Notes under the pieces: model-generated
Database searches by the model: none
What the model saw: the letters and a program-made list of their open reading frames with translations, nothing else
Told to the model about the DNA's origin: nothing
Position numbers and translations under genes: made by a program
Shown: piece by piece, positions 51,262 to 60,395 of the stretch
Numbering within the stretch: the first letter of the stretch is position 1
How the letters are laid out: each line of letters begins with the position of its first letter
Assembly (NCBI RefSeq): GCF_900110105.1
Contig: NZ_FOCL01000001.1
Coordinates: 992,001 to 1,056,000, forward strand
Source of the DNA: Mucilaginibacter gossypiicola
Lineage (GTDB): Bacteria; Bacteroidota; Bacteroidia; Sphingobacteriales; Sphingobacteriaceae
Reading direction: 5' to 3'
Length of the DNA stretch: 64,000 bases

Positions 51262-51980
51262 AGGCGATAATTGTTGACGACGAACCGCTGGCGAGAGAAG
51301 CGATACAATTGCTGGCCAGTAAGATACCAGATCTGGAAATCGTGGCAACGTTCAATAATGCAATGACGGCAAAAAAACACATGGACGCATCGGCTGTTGA
51401 CCTGATTTTTCTGGACATTGAAATGCCCGGGATAAATGGAATTGAATTCGCCAGAAGTATCCCTGCCGAAACACTTGTCATCTTTACTACCGCCTACCCT
51501 GAATATGCACTGGAAGGATTTGAGTTAGACGCTATCGACTACCTGGTTAAACCGGTTAAGGACGAACGTTTTCAAAAAGCGGTCAATAAAGCCTTCGCTT
51601 ACAACAAACTTCTACAAGGCGAGGTTTCGACACCTGAATTACCGCATCAGGGCGACGACTATTTCTTCGTGAAATCGGAAAGGAAATTTGTTAAGATCTA
51701 TTTTAAGGAAATCCTCTTTATCGAAGGACTGAAAGACTATGTGGTTATTCAAACCGAAAACCAGCGGGTGATGACAGCAATGAATATCAAAACAATTCAT
51801 GAGCAACTTCCCCAGCATATTTTTGTCAGGATCAGCAAATCCTATGTCATCAACGTCAAAGAGATCAGCTCGTTTGATAACAATACTGTCCTGATAAGAA
51901 ACTACGAGATCCCGATCGGGAATTCATACCGGAATTATTTTTTTGAGAATTTCATTTCAAAAAAGGTTATTGGGAGGTAA
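51258..51980 (+). CDS. LytTR-family response regulator
   Basis: This 240-residue protein has a receiver domain (residues 1-115; acidic pair D7/D8, phospho-acceptor D53 in IFLDIEMPG, Lys in YLVKPVKDE near 104) and a C-terminal LytTR DNA-binding domain (about 140-240, with YFFVKSERKFVKI, EILFIEGLKDYV and IRISKSYVINV-like segment). It overlaps its kinase by 4 bases, so translation is coupled. Direct repeats with a 21-base period, the usual LytTR site form, lie ahead of both its own operon and the divergent TonB receptor operon. Confidence 0.93.
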   Translation: MKAIIVDDEPLAREAIQLLASKIPDLEIVATFNNAMTAKKHMDASAVDLIFLDIEMPGINGIEFARSIPAETLVIFTTAYPEYALEGFELDAIDYLVKPVKDERFQKAVNKAFAYNKLLQGEVSTPELPHQGDDYFFVKSERKFVKIYFKEILFIEGLKDYVVIQTENQRVMTAMNIKTIHEQLPQHIFVRISKSYVINVKEISSFDNNTVLIRNYEIPIGNSYRNYFFENFISKKVIGR

Positions 51981-52048
51981 ACACTTTTCAAAAGGGATAA
52001 GTGATAGATAATAAACGCAAAGCATTTACGATAAACGTACTTTACTAA

Positions 52049-52243
52049 CCAGCACCCAAGAAACCGAACGATAGAGCCTTTAATTTAAGAATTGCAGGAT
52101 ATACAACTTACAATGATGGCACCGGCGTAAGGACGGTAACCAATGATCCGAATACACTTCCTCAATTTTTGAAGGACTTGAGTTTTCCTTCAGGAATGGG
52201 GGATAACAACAATCCTACGCCCGCTAATCCCTATCAACACTAA
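52049..52243 (+). pseudogene. 3' fragment of a lost gene
   Basis: A 64-codon open frame without a start codon follows an in-frame TAA at 52046 and ends with TAA 6 bases before the next gene. The residues look like real protein (NLRIAGYTTYNDGTGVRTV, then a Pro/Asn-rich tail ending NPTPANPYQH). The start has been deleted, probably with most of the gene, close to the end of the LytTR gene. Its place directly ahead of a small secreted protein recalls toxin-immunity pairs, but the fragment is not recognised. Confidence 0.5.
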
Positions 52244-52249
52244 TCCACC

Positions 52250-52645
52250 ATGAAACGTACATTATTAGTCGCCTTTATTCTATTAATTGGTCAAATAGCT
52301 TTTGTACAAAAGAAAATACCAACACTTTATGAAAATGATCCTAACGCCTTAAATATCGATGTTAAAGATGCCTATAAATATATTGGCAAAGTTGTCATCG
52401 TGCATGATAGCATTTATAGCGCAAAAATCTACCAGGATTCCATCGCCGTTTGTCAAGTTGGAAAAAAAACGAATACACCACGTTTAATGTTCATTTACCT
52501 AAATAAATCCCAAGCTCCTTTAGAACAAAAATATGTTCATGCATTTCAAGCAAATAAGGTCTGGATTAAGGGTATAGTGTTAGGAACAGAGGAGTCTCCT
52601 TTGATCATATCATACGGATTAGATTATTTTAGCTTAACTAAATGA
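52250..52645 (+). CDS. small secreted protein of unknown function (immunity-like context)
   Basis: This 131-residue protein has a signal peptide (LLVAFILLIGQIAFVQ) and a small alpha/beta domain with KYIGKVVIVHDSIYSAKIY, DSIAVCQVGKK and ANKVWIKGIVLG, a pattern like OB-type or stress-domain folds. No catalytic residues are evident. A decayed paralogue lies 180 bases downstream, and a broken gene fragment ends 6 bases upstream. Tandem, partly decayed copies next to a truncated larger gene resemble immunity gene clusters of polymorphic toxins; this is only a hypothesis. A terminator follows. Confidence 0.7.
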   Translation: MKRTLLVAFILLIGQIAFVQKKIPTLYENDPNALNIDVKDAYKYIGKVVIVHDSIYSAKIYQDSIAVCQVGKKTNTPRLMFIYLNKSQAPLEQKYVHAFQANKVWIKGIVLGTEESPLIISYGLDYFSLTK

Positions 52646-52707
52646 TCAAAACCACAGTTTAGCTCGGGTAAAACTGAAAGTCCTGCTAGTCCACACCTTC
52701 ATGTCAA

Positions 52708-52742
52708 AGCCCGTTATAGTTTATATAACAGGCTTTTTTTTA
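52708..52742 (+). terminator. intrinsic terminator of the small secreted gene
   Basis: AGCCCGTTATA (52708-52718) pairs with TATAACAGGCT (52724-52734) with one mismatch, around a 5-base loop, and is followed by a run of seven or more T. Confidence 0.8.
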
Positions 52743-52822
52743 TAATTGGCCTGTGTTATAAACTATCCATCATTTATTTATTAAACATCTGGCATCCTAT
52801 CCGTTACCAACATTAAACTACC

Positions 52823-53031
52823 ATGAAACAAGTTGTATTAATTACATTAATCTCTTTCTTTTTTTTACCAGCGTTTTAACAAAAAATCCCCGAAATTAAA
52901 GTTTTTGAACCCAGATATCTCTTAGAAAATTGATATATTCAAAAGACTCCGTACAATCTGTAAAAATTATATCCGATTCGATTGCTGTATTAAAGGTTGG
53001 TGGAAAATTGAAAAAAATGTTGTTTCTGTAG
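52823..53031 (+). pseudogene. decayed paralogue of the 52250 secreted protein
   Basis: An ATG opens a signal-peptide-like stretch (MKQVVLITLISFFFLPAF), which hits an in-frame TAA exactly where the intact gene has VQKK. QKIPEIK continues after the stop. After a frame change the DNA encodes DSVQSVKIISDSIAVLKVG, which aligns with DSIYSAKIYQDSIAVCQVG of the intact neighbour. At least one nonsense change, one frameshift and a 3' truncation are present. Confidence 0.75.
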
Positions 53032-53523
53032 CTCATAAAAAAAGCTGTACAATAAACCTGCTTAATATGAGATTTTTAAGAACGTTACAACTCACCAAGG
53101 CAAGTTTTAGAGGGGCAATTATACCTATAATGATTGAACTCGTTCTTATAATTGACAATGATACTGACATAATATTCGATGTCCCCTTTCCCCTGACTGG
53201 GCGGAATTCGAACCACTTAATTGACCAAATGCGCGTTTTAAACGAATTAGAACGCTTTTAACGATCCCTGACTGTGCACTTTTCGAACCAACTATCTAAG
53301 GGGTTCCATTCTCTTATGGGTTAGCCAAATCGCATATATTCCGGCTTTCCACATATGTCCTATAGGCGTTTTATCTTTCGAAGCAAATAAAAAAGTAATA
53401 CCCTGTAATTGTTTTGATAAGATCAAATGAGACTCCCGTCTGCATTTTTTGTCATAATTGGGAATCAACTAAAATGTCATTATTCAATATAATACAACTG
53501 ATTATCAAAAACAGAGAGGTTAT

Positions 53524-54120
53524 TCACATCTGCAGCCATATGCTGATTAACATGGCGACCGTAATATGGTATTCCCTTAATTCCAGTTTCAATATTTTTA
53601 AAGCTTTTCCAATATGCTTTTCCACTGTTTTAACGGAGATAGCCATTCGCTCACTAATTTCACGGTACGACAAGTGTTCATAACGGCTTAATTCAAATGC
53701 CTGGCGGCACTGAGGTGATAAATTACAGATAGCCGCATTTAATCTTTCCTGGATCTCGTTGGCATAAAATTGCTCCGATACACTTTCATCACCGACAGTA
53801 GTATTTAGTTGAGAAAACATTTCAACATGCCTTTGCCTGATTTGCTGTGCTCGCCATTCATGTAAAATTTTATTTCTTAAAAGTGCATTTAAAAATGCGC
53901 CGATTTCCTGACCGGCTTCAAGTTCCTGACGTTTTCGCCACAGGTCAACAAAAATATCCTGTACTATTTCTTCAACAACTTTATCATCCTGTATTTTACG
54001 AAACCCGGATTTACAAAGGGCCGAAAAATAACGCAGGTAAAGTAATTTAAAGGCCGCAACATCACCGTCGCGTATCATTTCGAGCAATTGACTGTCTGTA
54101 AAATCAGTTGTACGCGGCAC
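53524..54120 (-). CDS. ECF sigma factor of the SusCD locus
   Basis: This 198-residue protein has sigma-70 region 2 (about 10-85, with FKLLYLRYFSALCKSG and VEEIVQDIFVDLWRKR) and region 4 (about 130-180, with LSPQCRQAFELSRYEHLSYREISERMAI split over two helices). It belongs to the Bacteroidota ECF group that works with FecR anti-sigma factors and SusC receptors carrying an STN domain. It is divergent from the fecR gene, with a 116-base shared spacer. The C terminus is hydrophobic (VAMLISIWLQM), as in some relatives. Confidence 0.92.
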   Translation of the reverse strand: MPRTTDFTDSQLLEMIRDGDVAAFKLLYLRYFSALCKSGFRKIQDDKVVEEIVQDIFVDLWRKRQELEAGQEIGAFLNALLRNKILHEWRAQQIRQRHVEMFSQLNTTVGDESVSEQFYANEIQERLNAAICNLSPQCRQAFELSRYEHLSYREISERMAISVKTVEKHIGKALKILKLELREYHITVAMLISIWLQM

Positions 54121-54236
54121 TTTTGGAAATAATTGGTTTTACAAATCAAATAAATTTAAAGGTAATTTAAAGTTTTTTTTTGAGGTATATGGGGGTAACG
54201 CCGTTTTGATGCAATAAGTTATTAAAAGCACCAATT

Positions 54237-55406
54237 ATGAACGACGATAAGCTCAACCAACTTATCGCAAAGTATTTAGCAGGCGAGTGTACTCCTTCCG
54301 AAAAGCAAGAAGTTGAACGCTGGTATGACCAATATGATGCAGGCAATAAGAAATACCGTAACAATGACACAGATGAGATGCAAGCCTCTGCTGAACGATC
54401 ATTTGAGGAACTGAGCAAACGCCTTTCTTTATCAACACCAACTCGCCTGACTCAGATAAGGCCGATCAGGCCGGTAATTAAAGTATGGCTGGCTGCAGCT
54501 TCTGTACTGCTGATGATTTCATTCGGAAGTTATTTTTTATTCAGACAATACACTAAACCACAATTAACCGCCAATCAGCTGTCATCCCCCATAATTCCGG
54601 GCTCCAACAAAGCCATATTAACCCTGCCCGGAGGCAAACAAATCAACCTTACCGATGCCGGCAGTGGCGTGTTGGCTAAAGGCGGAGGCATTAGTATTAC
54701 CAAATCTGCCAATGGACAGCTTGTTTACACATCTGCCAGGCAGGATGCTCCTGCCAACGCCGGAAAAATTGAATATAATACTTTAACTACACCTCGTGGC
54801 GGGCAATTCCAGGTGATATTGCCAGATGGATCGCGGGTTTGGCTCAATTCGGCCTCTTCAATTATATATCCTACTGCGTTTACCGGCAAAACAAGAACGG
54901 TAAAATTGCAGGGTGAAGCGTACTTTGAAGTAGCAAAAAATAAACAAAAGCCTTTTATTGTTACTGCTAATAATGTAGATGTAAAAGTATTGGGCACACA
55001 TTTTAATGTTACGGCCTACAGCGATGACGCGGCTACTACAACAACCTTGCTGGAAGGTTCGGTACGTTTGAGTAAAGGCTCATCAAATACCTTGCTTACT
55101 CCTGGTTTACAAGGCATTGCCCTCCATAACCAGAACAATATTTCAATCCAAAAAGCCAACATTGAGCAGGTAATGGCCTGGAAAGAAGGCTATTTTGTTT
55201 TTGACGACCTCAGCATAAAAGAGGTGATGAAAATAGTTTCCCGCTGGTATGACGTTGAGGTAAGCTTCCGCGGCAGCGTTGAGAATAAAAAGTTTGGCGG
55301 TACCATATCGCGCTATAAAAAGATTACCGAACTGCTTGACAATATGAGCCAGTCTGGTGGTATCCATTATCAAATTGAAGGAAGGAGGATTTTATTGACT
55401 AACTAA
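54237..55406 (+). CDS. FecR-type anti-sigma factor
   Basis: This 389-residue protein has a cytoplasmic anti-sigma part (residues 1-80), one membrane helix (about 83-103, VWLAAASVLLMISFGSYFLF), the periplasmic FecR domain (about 180-280, with TPRGGQFQVILPDGSRVWLN and LQGEAYFEVAKN) and the C-terminal DUF4974 domain (about 310-385, DLSIKEVMKIVSRWYDVEV). It should hold the divergent ECF sigma factor inactive until the STN domain of the downstream SusC protein signals that ligand is bound. SusC begins 138 bases later on the same strand. Confidence 0.93.
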   Translation: MNDDKLNQLIAKYLAGECTPSEKQEVERWYDQYDAGNKKYRNNDTDEMQASAERSFEELSKRLSLSTPTRLTQIRPIRPVIKVWLAAASVLLMISFGSYFLFRQYTKPQLTANQLSSPIIPGSNKAILTLPGGKQINLTDAGSGVLAKGGGISITKSANGQLVYTSARQDAPANAGKIEYNTLTTPRGGQFQVILPDGSRVWLNSASSIIYPTAFTGKTRTVKLQGEAYFEVAKNKQKPFIVTANNVDVKVLGTHFNVTAYSDDAATTTTLLEGSVRLSKGSSNTLLTPGLQGIALHNQNNISIQKANIEQVMAWKEGYFVFDDLSIKEVMKIVSRWYDVEVSFRGSVENKKFGGTISRYKKITELLDNMSQSGGIHYQIEGRRILLTN

Positions 55407-55544
55407 GCTTACTAACACATAGGCTATCTGACAAAATAGCCGGAAGCGTACCACCGCCCCCGGCAACAGTTTGAAAACTGTCGTTAGATATCCGCAAATG
55501 ATCATCGTTCAAACAACCAATTTTCTGATTAACCTAACATTCAA

Positions 55545-58500
55545 ATGTATAAAAAATATACTGCATTGAAATGCGGGCGCATGTCCTGTATTGCCCCTAA
55601 ATTATTATTGATCATGAAACTGTCATTCTTTTTGTGTCTGATATCCTTTATGCAGGTAAGCGCGGCTTCAATGGCGCAAAAAATCAGCATCGACAAAAAT
55701 AATGGCTCGCTTCGTGAAGTGCTTAACGATATCCACCGTCAAAGCGGCTATAGTGTTTTTTATGATGTTGACCTCATTAAGAACGCCAGACCTTTAACGC
55801 TTCATGTAAAAAACGCATCACTTGAAGATGTGCTGAAAGCTTGTTTCACTAATCAGCCCTTCAATTACAGAATCAACCAAAAAACAATCGTTGTTATCCC
55901 CAAACCTGTTACAGCATCATTGCCCCAGGCCGAAAAATCCGATCAGCCGGCTCCAGCAGCGCAAACTATCACAGGGGTTGTTACCAGTACCAAAGGTGAA
56001 ACACTGATAGGCGTTACGGTGAAGTTGAAAGGCTCCAATGTGGCTGCGGTAACGGGTACTGATGGTAAGTACTCGATCAGATTGACCGAATTAAAGGGAA
56101 CGCTTGTATTCTCGTACATAGGCTATGTTACCAAAGAAGTTGACATCAATAACCAAACTGTTATAAACGTGACCCTCACAGAACAGGAAAAATCACTTAA
56201 TGATGTGGTAGTGATCGGCTATGGAACACAAAAAAAGGCAAGTGTAACAGGGGCAATCTCATCCGTTAAAGGCGACATATTAACCGAGGCGCCTGTTGCG
56301 TCGATTGAACAGGGTATGTCTGGCCGCCTTTCGGGGGTACAAGTAAAGCAAAGTTCGGGACAGCCTGGTGCAGGTATCAGTATCCAGATCAGGGGCGCAG
56401 CTTCGATAGCCGGCGGAAACGAACCCTTATATGTGATTGATGGATTACCACAGTTCAATTCAGATGTCAGAACTGCCAATGGTTTAAATTCCATTAATCC
56501 AAATGACATCGAATCGATCGAAGTACTGAAAGATGCCGCGGCGACCTCTATTTACGGATCACGCGCTGCTAACGGCGTTGTACTGGTAACCACTAAAAAA
56601 GGAAAATCAGGTTCAGCAAAAGTCACCTTTGATACCTATTTCGGCGTGCAGAACGTTAGGAAAAAGTTGCCATTAATGGATGCAACCGCCTTTAAAGCTT
56701 ATACAACAGACTTTATTAACGGTGCGGCTAATTTTTCAGCGGCTGCGAAAACTACTTATTTAAATGAGTTGGCTAACATAGGCGGCGGAGTTAATACCGA
56801 CTGGCAAAATGAAACGATGCGCACAGCGCTGAACCAAAGTTATAACCTCGGGATTTCCGGCGGTAACGACAATAGCCAGTATTTCATATCAGCTAATTTC
56901 AACGACCAGAATGGGATCATCAAAAAATCTGATTTCGGCCGCTACGCATTGAGAATGAACCTGAATAATAAAGTTGCCGACTGGCTAACGATCATTACGC
57001 GTTCAACCGCCAGCAGGACTACAGAAAATGGATTTGTAAATACCGACGGGAGCAATAGTACCGGCGGCGGCGCAAACGGGATCGGAGCTACCCTCCTTGC
57101 TGTACCAACCGTTCCTGTGCGGAATGCCAGCGGCAGTTACTCAAAAGTGTCGCCCTACAGTTTCAGTGGTCCGGCTACCGAAAGCCCGGCTGCTTTACTG
57201 GATGTATTAAACAAAACCACTACGTATTATTACCAGGGAGGCATTGATCTGGTGGCCAACCCGATAAAAGGATTATCAAATACAACAAGGTTAGGATTTA
57301 ATTATACCAACACAAGAGGCGATACCTATTACCCGTCTACAATGGTTGTTGTGACCAAACAAAGCGCAAGATTGGCTGAATCCAAAAAATACGGCTACCT
57401 GTTTGAGGATTTTTTAACCTATACCAAAACATTTGGGAAGCTGCGCACGGAAACCGTGGCCGGTTTTTCTGCCCAGCAGGATAACTTCAGTTCTATTATA
57501 TTGGCAGGTACAGGCTTTCCGTCCGATCAGTTAAGTGATAATGCCATTCAGGCCGCAACTTCGGCTGCCATTCCGGTTACTTCTATTACTAAAACAACCA
57601 TTGCATCTTTTTTTGCCAGGACACAGTTAGATTACAACAGCAAGTACCTGTTTTCAGCCAGCTTCAGACGTGATGGAGCATCCGTGTTTTCGGACCTTCA
57701 CAAATGGGCAAATTTCAGTTCTTTTTCGGGCGGCTGGCGTATCGGCGAAGAGGAATTTCTTAAAAACACAGAAGTTTCTAACTTAAAGCTCCGTGCCAGC
57801 TGGGGACAAACCGGTAACCAGGCGATAAGTCCATACCAGTCACTTTACCTGGCAACCGTAGTCAATACCGCTCAGGGCAGCGGAAGCGGGGTTGGCGTAG
57901 GGTTAGCGCCTAATTTGGCTAATAAGAATTTAACCTGGGAAACGACAACCCAAACAGACATCGGTATTGATTTTGGTATCAAACAGGATAAATACCGCCT
58001 GTCGCTGGATTATTATATCAAAGATACCAAAGACCTTTTGGCTACGGTTCAATTACCGCAATCGTCCGGCTTCAGCAGCATTTCTGCAAACGTTGGCAGG
58101 GTGCAAAATAAAGGTGTGGAAGTAACAGCAGGCGCAACATTTGTCAATACCAAAGATGTTTCATTCAGCGTAGACCTTAACTTCTCGAAAAACGTGAACG
58201 TTGTTAAAGCGACTAACAGGAATCGTGACATCCTTTCAGACCCATTGAATGCCGGGAATAATGCCTTAACTATTGTCCGTGTCGGCCAGCCATTATTCTC
58301 GTTCTACACCCCTCATTTTGTAGGTTACGACAGTAACCGGTTCCCGATTTATCAGGATGTGAACGGCGACGGTTTGATCAACGCATCAGACAATCAAATT
58401 GCAGGCAGTTCGCTTCCTAATTTTTTCTACGGTGCCGATTTCAATTTCAAGTATAAAAGTTTCAGCCTGAATATGACCTGGGCGGGCGTACAGGGAGGGA

Positions 58501-58871
58501 AAATCAATAACCTTACAGCTTATCAGCTAACGCTGCCCGATGTTCAATTTAACAAGTTATCAACTATTAATAACTATTATCCTGTTGTATCAGATCGTTT
58601 TGTAGCCCGCGAATCGGACCAGTTTATTGAAGATGCTTCCTTTTTCAGAATGAAAAACATCAGGTTGTCTTACAGGGTACCATCGAAAATATTGAAGATC
58701 AATAATCTTTCATTTTATGTCAGCGGTCAAAACCTGATCACTTTTACTAAATATACAGGCTATGATCCAGAGGTAAATGCCTTCAGCGGCACCAACAATC
58801 GTCAGGGCATAGATTATTTTCAATACCCTACCGCCAAGACAATCACATTGGGTTTAAGTGCAACATTTTAA
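55545..58871 (+). CDS. SusC/RagA TonB-linked receptor with STN signalling domain
   Basis: This 1108-residue outer-membrane importer has a long N-terminal signal region (cleavage near SAASMAQ), an STN domain (about 45-115, SLREVLNDIHRQSGYSVFY), a carboxypeptidase-regulatory-like domain (about 140-220, GVVTSTKGETLIGVTVKL), the DVVVIGYGTQKK segment that leads into the plug (about 240-350, with IQIRGAASI and LYVIDGLPQ) and a C-terminal barrel. With the SusD protein, 12 bases downstream, it forms the glycan import complex. The STN domain links ligand binding to FecR and the ECF sigma factor encoded upstream. Confidence 0.95.
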   Translation: MYKKYTALKCGRMSCIAPKLLLIMKLSFFLCLISFMQVSAASMAQKISIDKNNGSLREVLNDIHRQSGYSVFYDVDLIKNARPLTLHVKNASLEDVLKACFTNQPFNYRINQKTIVVIPKPVTASLPQAEKSDQPAPAAQTITGVVTSTKGETLIGVTVKLKGSNVAAVTGTDGKYSIRLTELKGTLVFSYIGYVTKEVDINNQTVINVTLTEQEKSLNDVVVIGYGTQKKASVTGAISSVKGDILTEAPVASIEQGMSGRLSGVQVKQSSGQPGAGISIQIRGAASIAGGNEPLYVIDGLPQFNSDVRTANGLNSINPNDIESIEVLKDAAATSIYGSRAANGVVLVTTKKGKSGSAKVTFDTYFGVQNVRKKLPLMDATAFKAYTTDFINGAANFSAAAKTTYLNELANIGGGVNTDWQNETMRTALNQSYNLGISGGNDNSQYFISANFNDQNGIIKKSDFGRYALRMNLNNKVADWLTIITRSTASRTTENGFVNTDGSNSTGGGANGIGATLLAVPTVPVRNASGSYSKVSPYSFSGPATESPAALLDVLNKTTTYYYQGGIDLVANPIKGLSNTTRLGFNYTNTRGDTYYPSTMVVVTKQSARLAESKKYGYLFEDFLTYTKTFGKLRTETVAGFSAQQDNFSSIILAGTGFPSDQLSDNAIQAATSAAIPVTSITKTTIASFFARTQLDYNSKYLFSASFRRDGASVFSDLHKWANFSSFSGGWRIGEEEFLKNTEVSNLKLRASWGQTGNQAISPYQSLYLATVVNTAQGSGSGVGVGLAPNLANKNLTWETTTQTDIGIDFGIKQDKYRLSLDYYIKDTKDLLATVQLPQSSGFSSISANVGRVQNKGVEVTAGATFVNTKDVSFSVDLNFSKNVNVVKATNRNRDILSDPLNAGNNALTIVRVGQPLFSFYTPHFVGYDSNRFPIYQDVNGDGLINASDNQIAGSSLPNFFYGADFNFKYKSFSLNMTWAGVQGGKINNLTAYQLTLPDVQFNKLSTINNYYPVVSDRFVARESDQFIEDASFFRMKNIRLSYRVPSKILKINNLSFYVSGQNLITFTKYTGYDPEVNAFSGTNNRQGIDYFQYPTAKTITLGLSATF

Positions 58872-58883
58872 TTTACTCAGGTC

Positions 58884-60311
58884 ATGAAAAAACTTTTCTC
58901 CATTATATTATTAGCAGGTATCGTCACCGGCACAGGATGCAAAAAGTTCCTTGCAGAACAACCACAAAGCCAGCTGCTTTACGGAAACTTTGATGCACAG
59001 TCAATCGAGTCGGCAACGGTCGGCATTTACGAGCCCCTAACCCGCAGCCGCGGACGCTTATGGGAATCTCACTATACAGCAGCACTGACGCTGCTGGAAG
59101 ATTACGCTCATTCACGGTATACTCCGCAGGAAGCATATGCCAATTACGATTTCACACAGATCACCTACCAGGATAATTTTTGGCCGACATTTTACCAGGC
59201 TATTTCCAGGGCTAACATTCTGATCAATGTTTTACAGGGCGGAACATTCGCCAATGGGAACAAATATATCGGCGAAGCCCGGTTTGTAAGGGCGATTTGT
59301 TATTACCAACTCGTAAGGTGCTGGGGCAAAGTACCGTTGCGCTTGCAGCCGGTTGCTGATGCCCAAAATACAGGGCAGCCCCTGGCAGAGGTAGCCGAAG
59401 TTTATAACCAGATCATCAGCGACCTTCAATTTGCGGAAGCTAACCTGCCAAACACTACCACCCAATATGGAAGGGCCACTGCAGGAGCAGCAAAGGTTAC
59501 ACTTGCTGATGTTTATCTCACCTTAGCCCGTTATGCCGATGCCCGTACCAAAGCCAAAGAAGTGATGGATAACAAATCTGTTTATGGTTATGATCTGCTG
59601 GCCTCATTCAGTGATATTTTCTCGCCAACCTCGGCAACAAGTTCTGAAGAAGTTTTCGCATTAAAATTTTCAAGATCAAACGGACTTGGCAGTTTTGTTG
59701 CAGATTATGCAGCATCAATCAATCAGTTCCAAGGGTTTGCGGCAGCCGGCAATGAAACATTTGGGGCATTAAGCACTACTCCGTTTATCAAAAACTGGGA
59801 TGATAATGATCCCAGAAAGGCATGGACCCTGTACAACAAAGCCGTTGTAAATGGTACTAACGTGGTCATTAATGTAGCCCCGCCAAACGATCTCTTGTAC
59901 GGCAAATTCCGGGACCCGCTCGCTCCATCCGAAACCGGAGCAGGCAATGATTTCTTTTTATACCGTTATGCAGACGTTCTGCTCATCTTCGCTGAAGCCG
60001 AAAATAAAGTCAACGGCCCTTCGGCAGATGCTTACAACGCGGTTAACATGGTTCGGAGAAGAGGTTATGGCGTCGGCATTACAACTGCCAATGCCGCTGT
60101 TGATCTTCCGGCAGGACTAACCCAAAGTACTTTCGATGATATGGTATTCAGGGAAAGAGGGTATGAATTTATGGAAGAGGACAAACGATGGTTTGATCTG
60201 CTTAGAACCGGCCGATATAAAACAGAAATTCCGGCGGCCGGTAAAAGGCTACCACCTTCTACTTTATTTCCAATCCCGGCCCTTGAAAAACTGACTAACG
60301 ATAAGTTATAA
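58884..60311 (+). CDS. SusD/RagB-family glycan-binding lipoprotein
   Basis: This 475-residue protein has a lipoprotein signal (IVTGTGCKKFL, Cys at 19), a helical TPR-rich scaffold (about 75-220, with YIGEARFVRAICYYQLVRCWG and TAGAAKVTLADVYLTLARYA) and a C-terminal SusD domain ending with FRERGYEFMEEDKRWFDLLR. It caps the SusC barrel at the cell surface and binds the glycan. It lies 12 bases after susC. A hairpin follows the stop before the GH106 gene. The length is typical. Confidence 0.95.
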   Translation: MKKLFSIILLAGIVTGTGCKKFLAEQPQSQLLYGNFDAQSIESATVGIYEPLTRSRGRLWESHYTAALTLLEDYAHSRYTPQEAYANYDFTQITYQDNFWPTFYQAISRANILINVLQGGTFANGNKYIGEARFVRAICYYQLVRCWGKVPLRLQPVADAQNTGQPLAEVAEVYNQIISDLQFAEANLPNTTTQYGRATAGAAKVTLADVYLTLARYADARTKAKEVMDNKSVYGYDLLASFSDIFSPTSATSSEEVFALKFSRSNGLGSFVADYAASINQFQGFAAAGNETFGALSTTPFIKNWDDNDPRKAWTLYNKAVVNGTNVVINVAPPNDLLYGKFRDPLAPSETGAGNDFFLYRYADVLLIFAEAENKVNGPSADAYNAVNMVRRRGYGVGITTANAAVDLPAGLTQSTFDDMVFRERGYEFMEEDKRWFDLLRTGRYKTEIPAAGKRLPPSTLFPIPALEKLTNDKL

Positions 60312-60336
60312 GTTACAAAAGTCCATTCAGCTAAGT

Positions 60337-60368
60337 AAACCATTGCTCTGTACAACGAGCAATGGTTT
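60337..60368 (+). terminator. intercistronic hairpin after susD
   Basis: AAACCATTGCTC (60337-60348) and GAGCAATGGTTT (60357-60368) form a perfect 12-bp stem around an 8-base loop. Only a weak T stretch follows, so it may act as an attenuator or mRNA-stability element that lowers expression of the downstream enzymes relative to susCD. Confidence 0.6.
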
Positions 60369-60395
60369 GCATTATTCTCCCAAAATTCAATAAAA

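Larger units (their letters stand above)
52646..53523. other. decay-rich spacer between small secreted gene and ECF sigma gene
   Basis: This 878-base stretch contains a terminator (52708-52742) and a decayed paralogue (52823-53031). The remaining 490 bases have only short, unconvincing open frames. TTCGAACCA occurs twice (near 53208 and 53286). No RNA gene was recognised. Confidence 0.5.

Noticed and set aside
53067..53261. 64-codon plus-strand open frame
   Set aside because: It lies in a decay-rich spacer, has no promoter or start context and no recognisable family.
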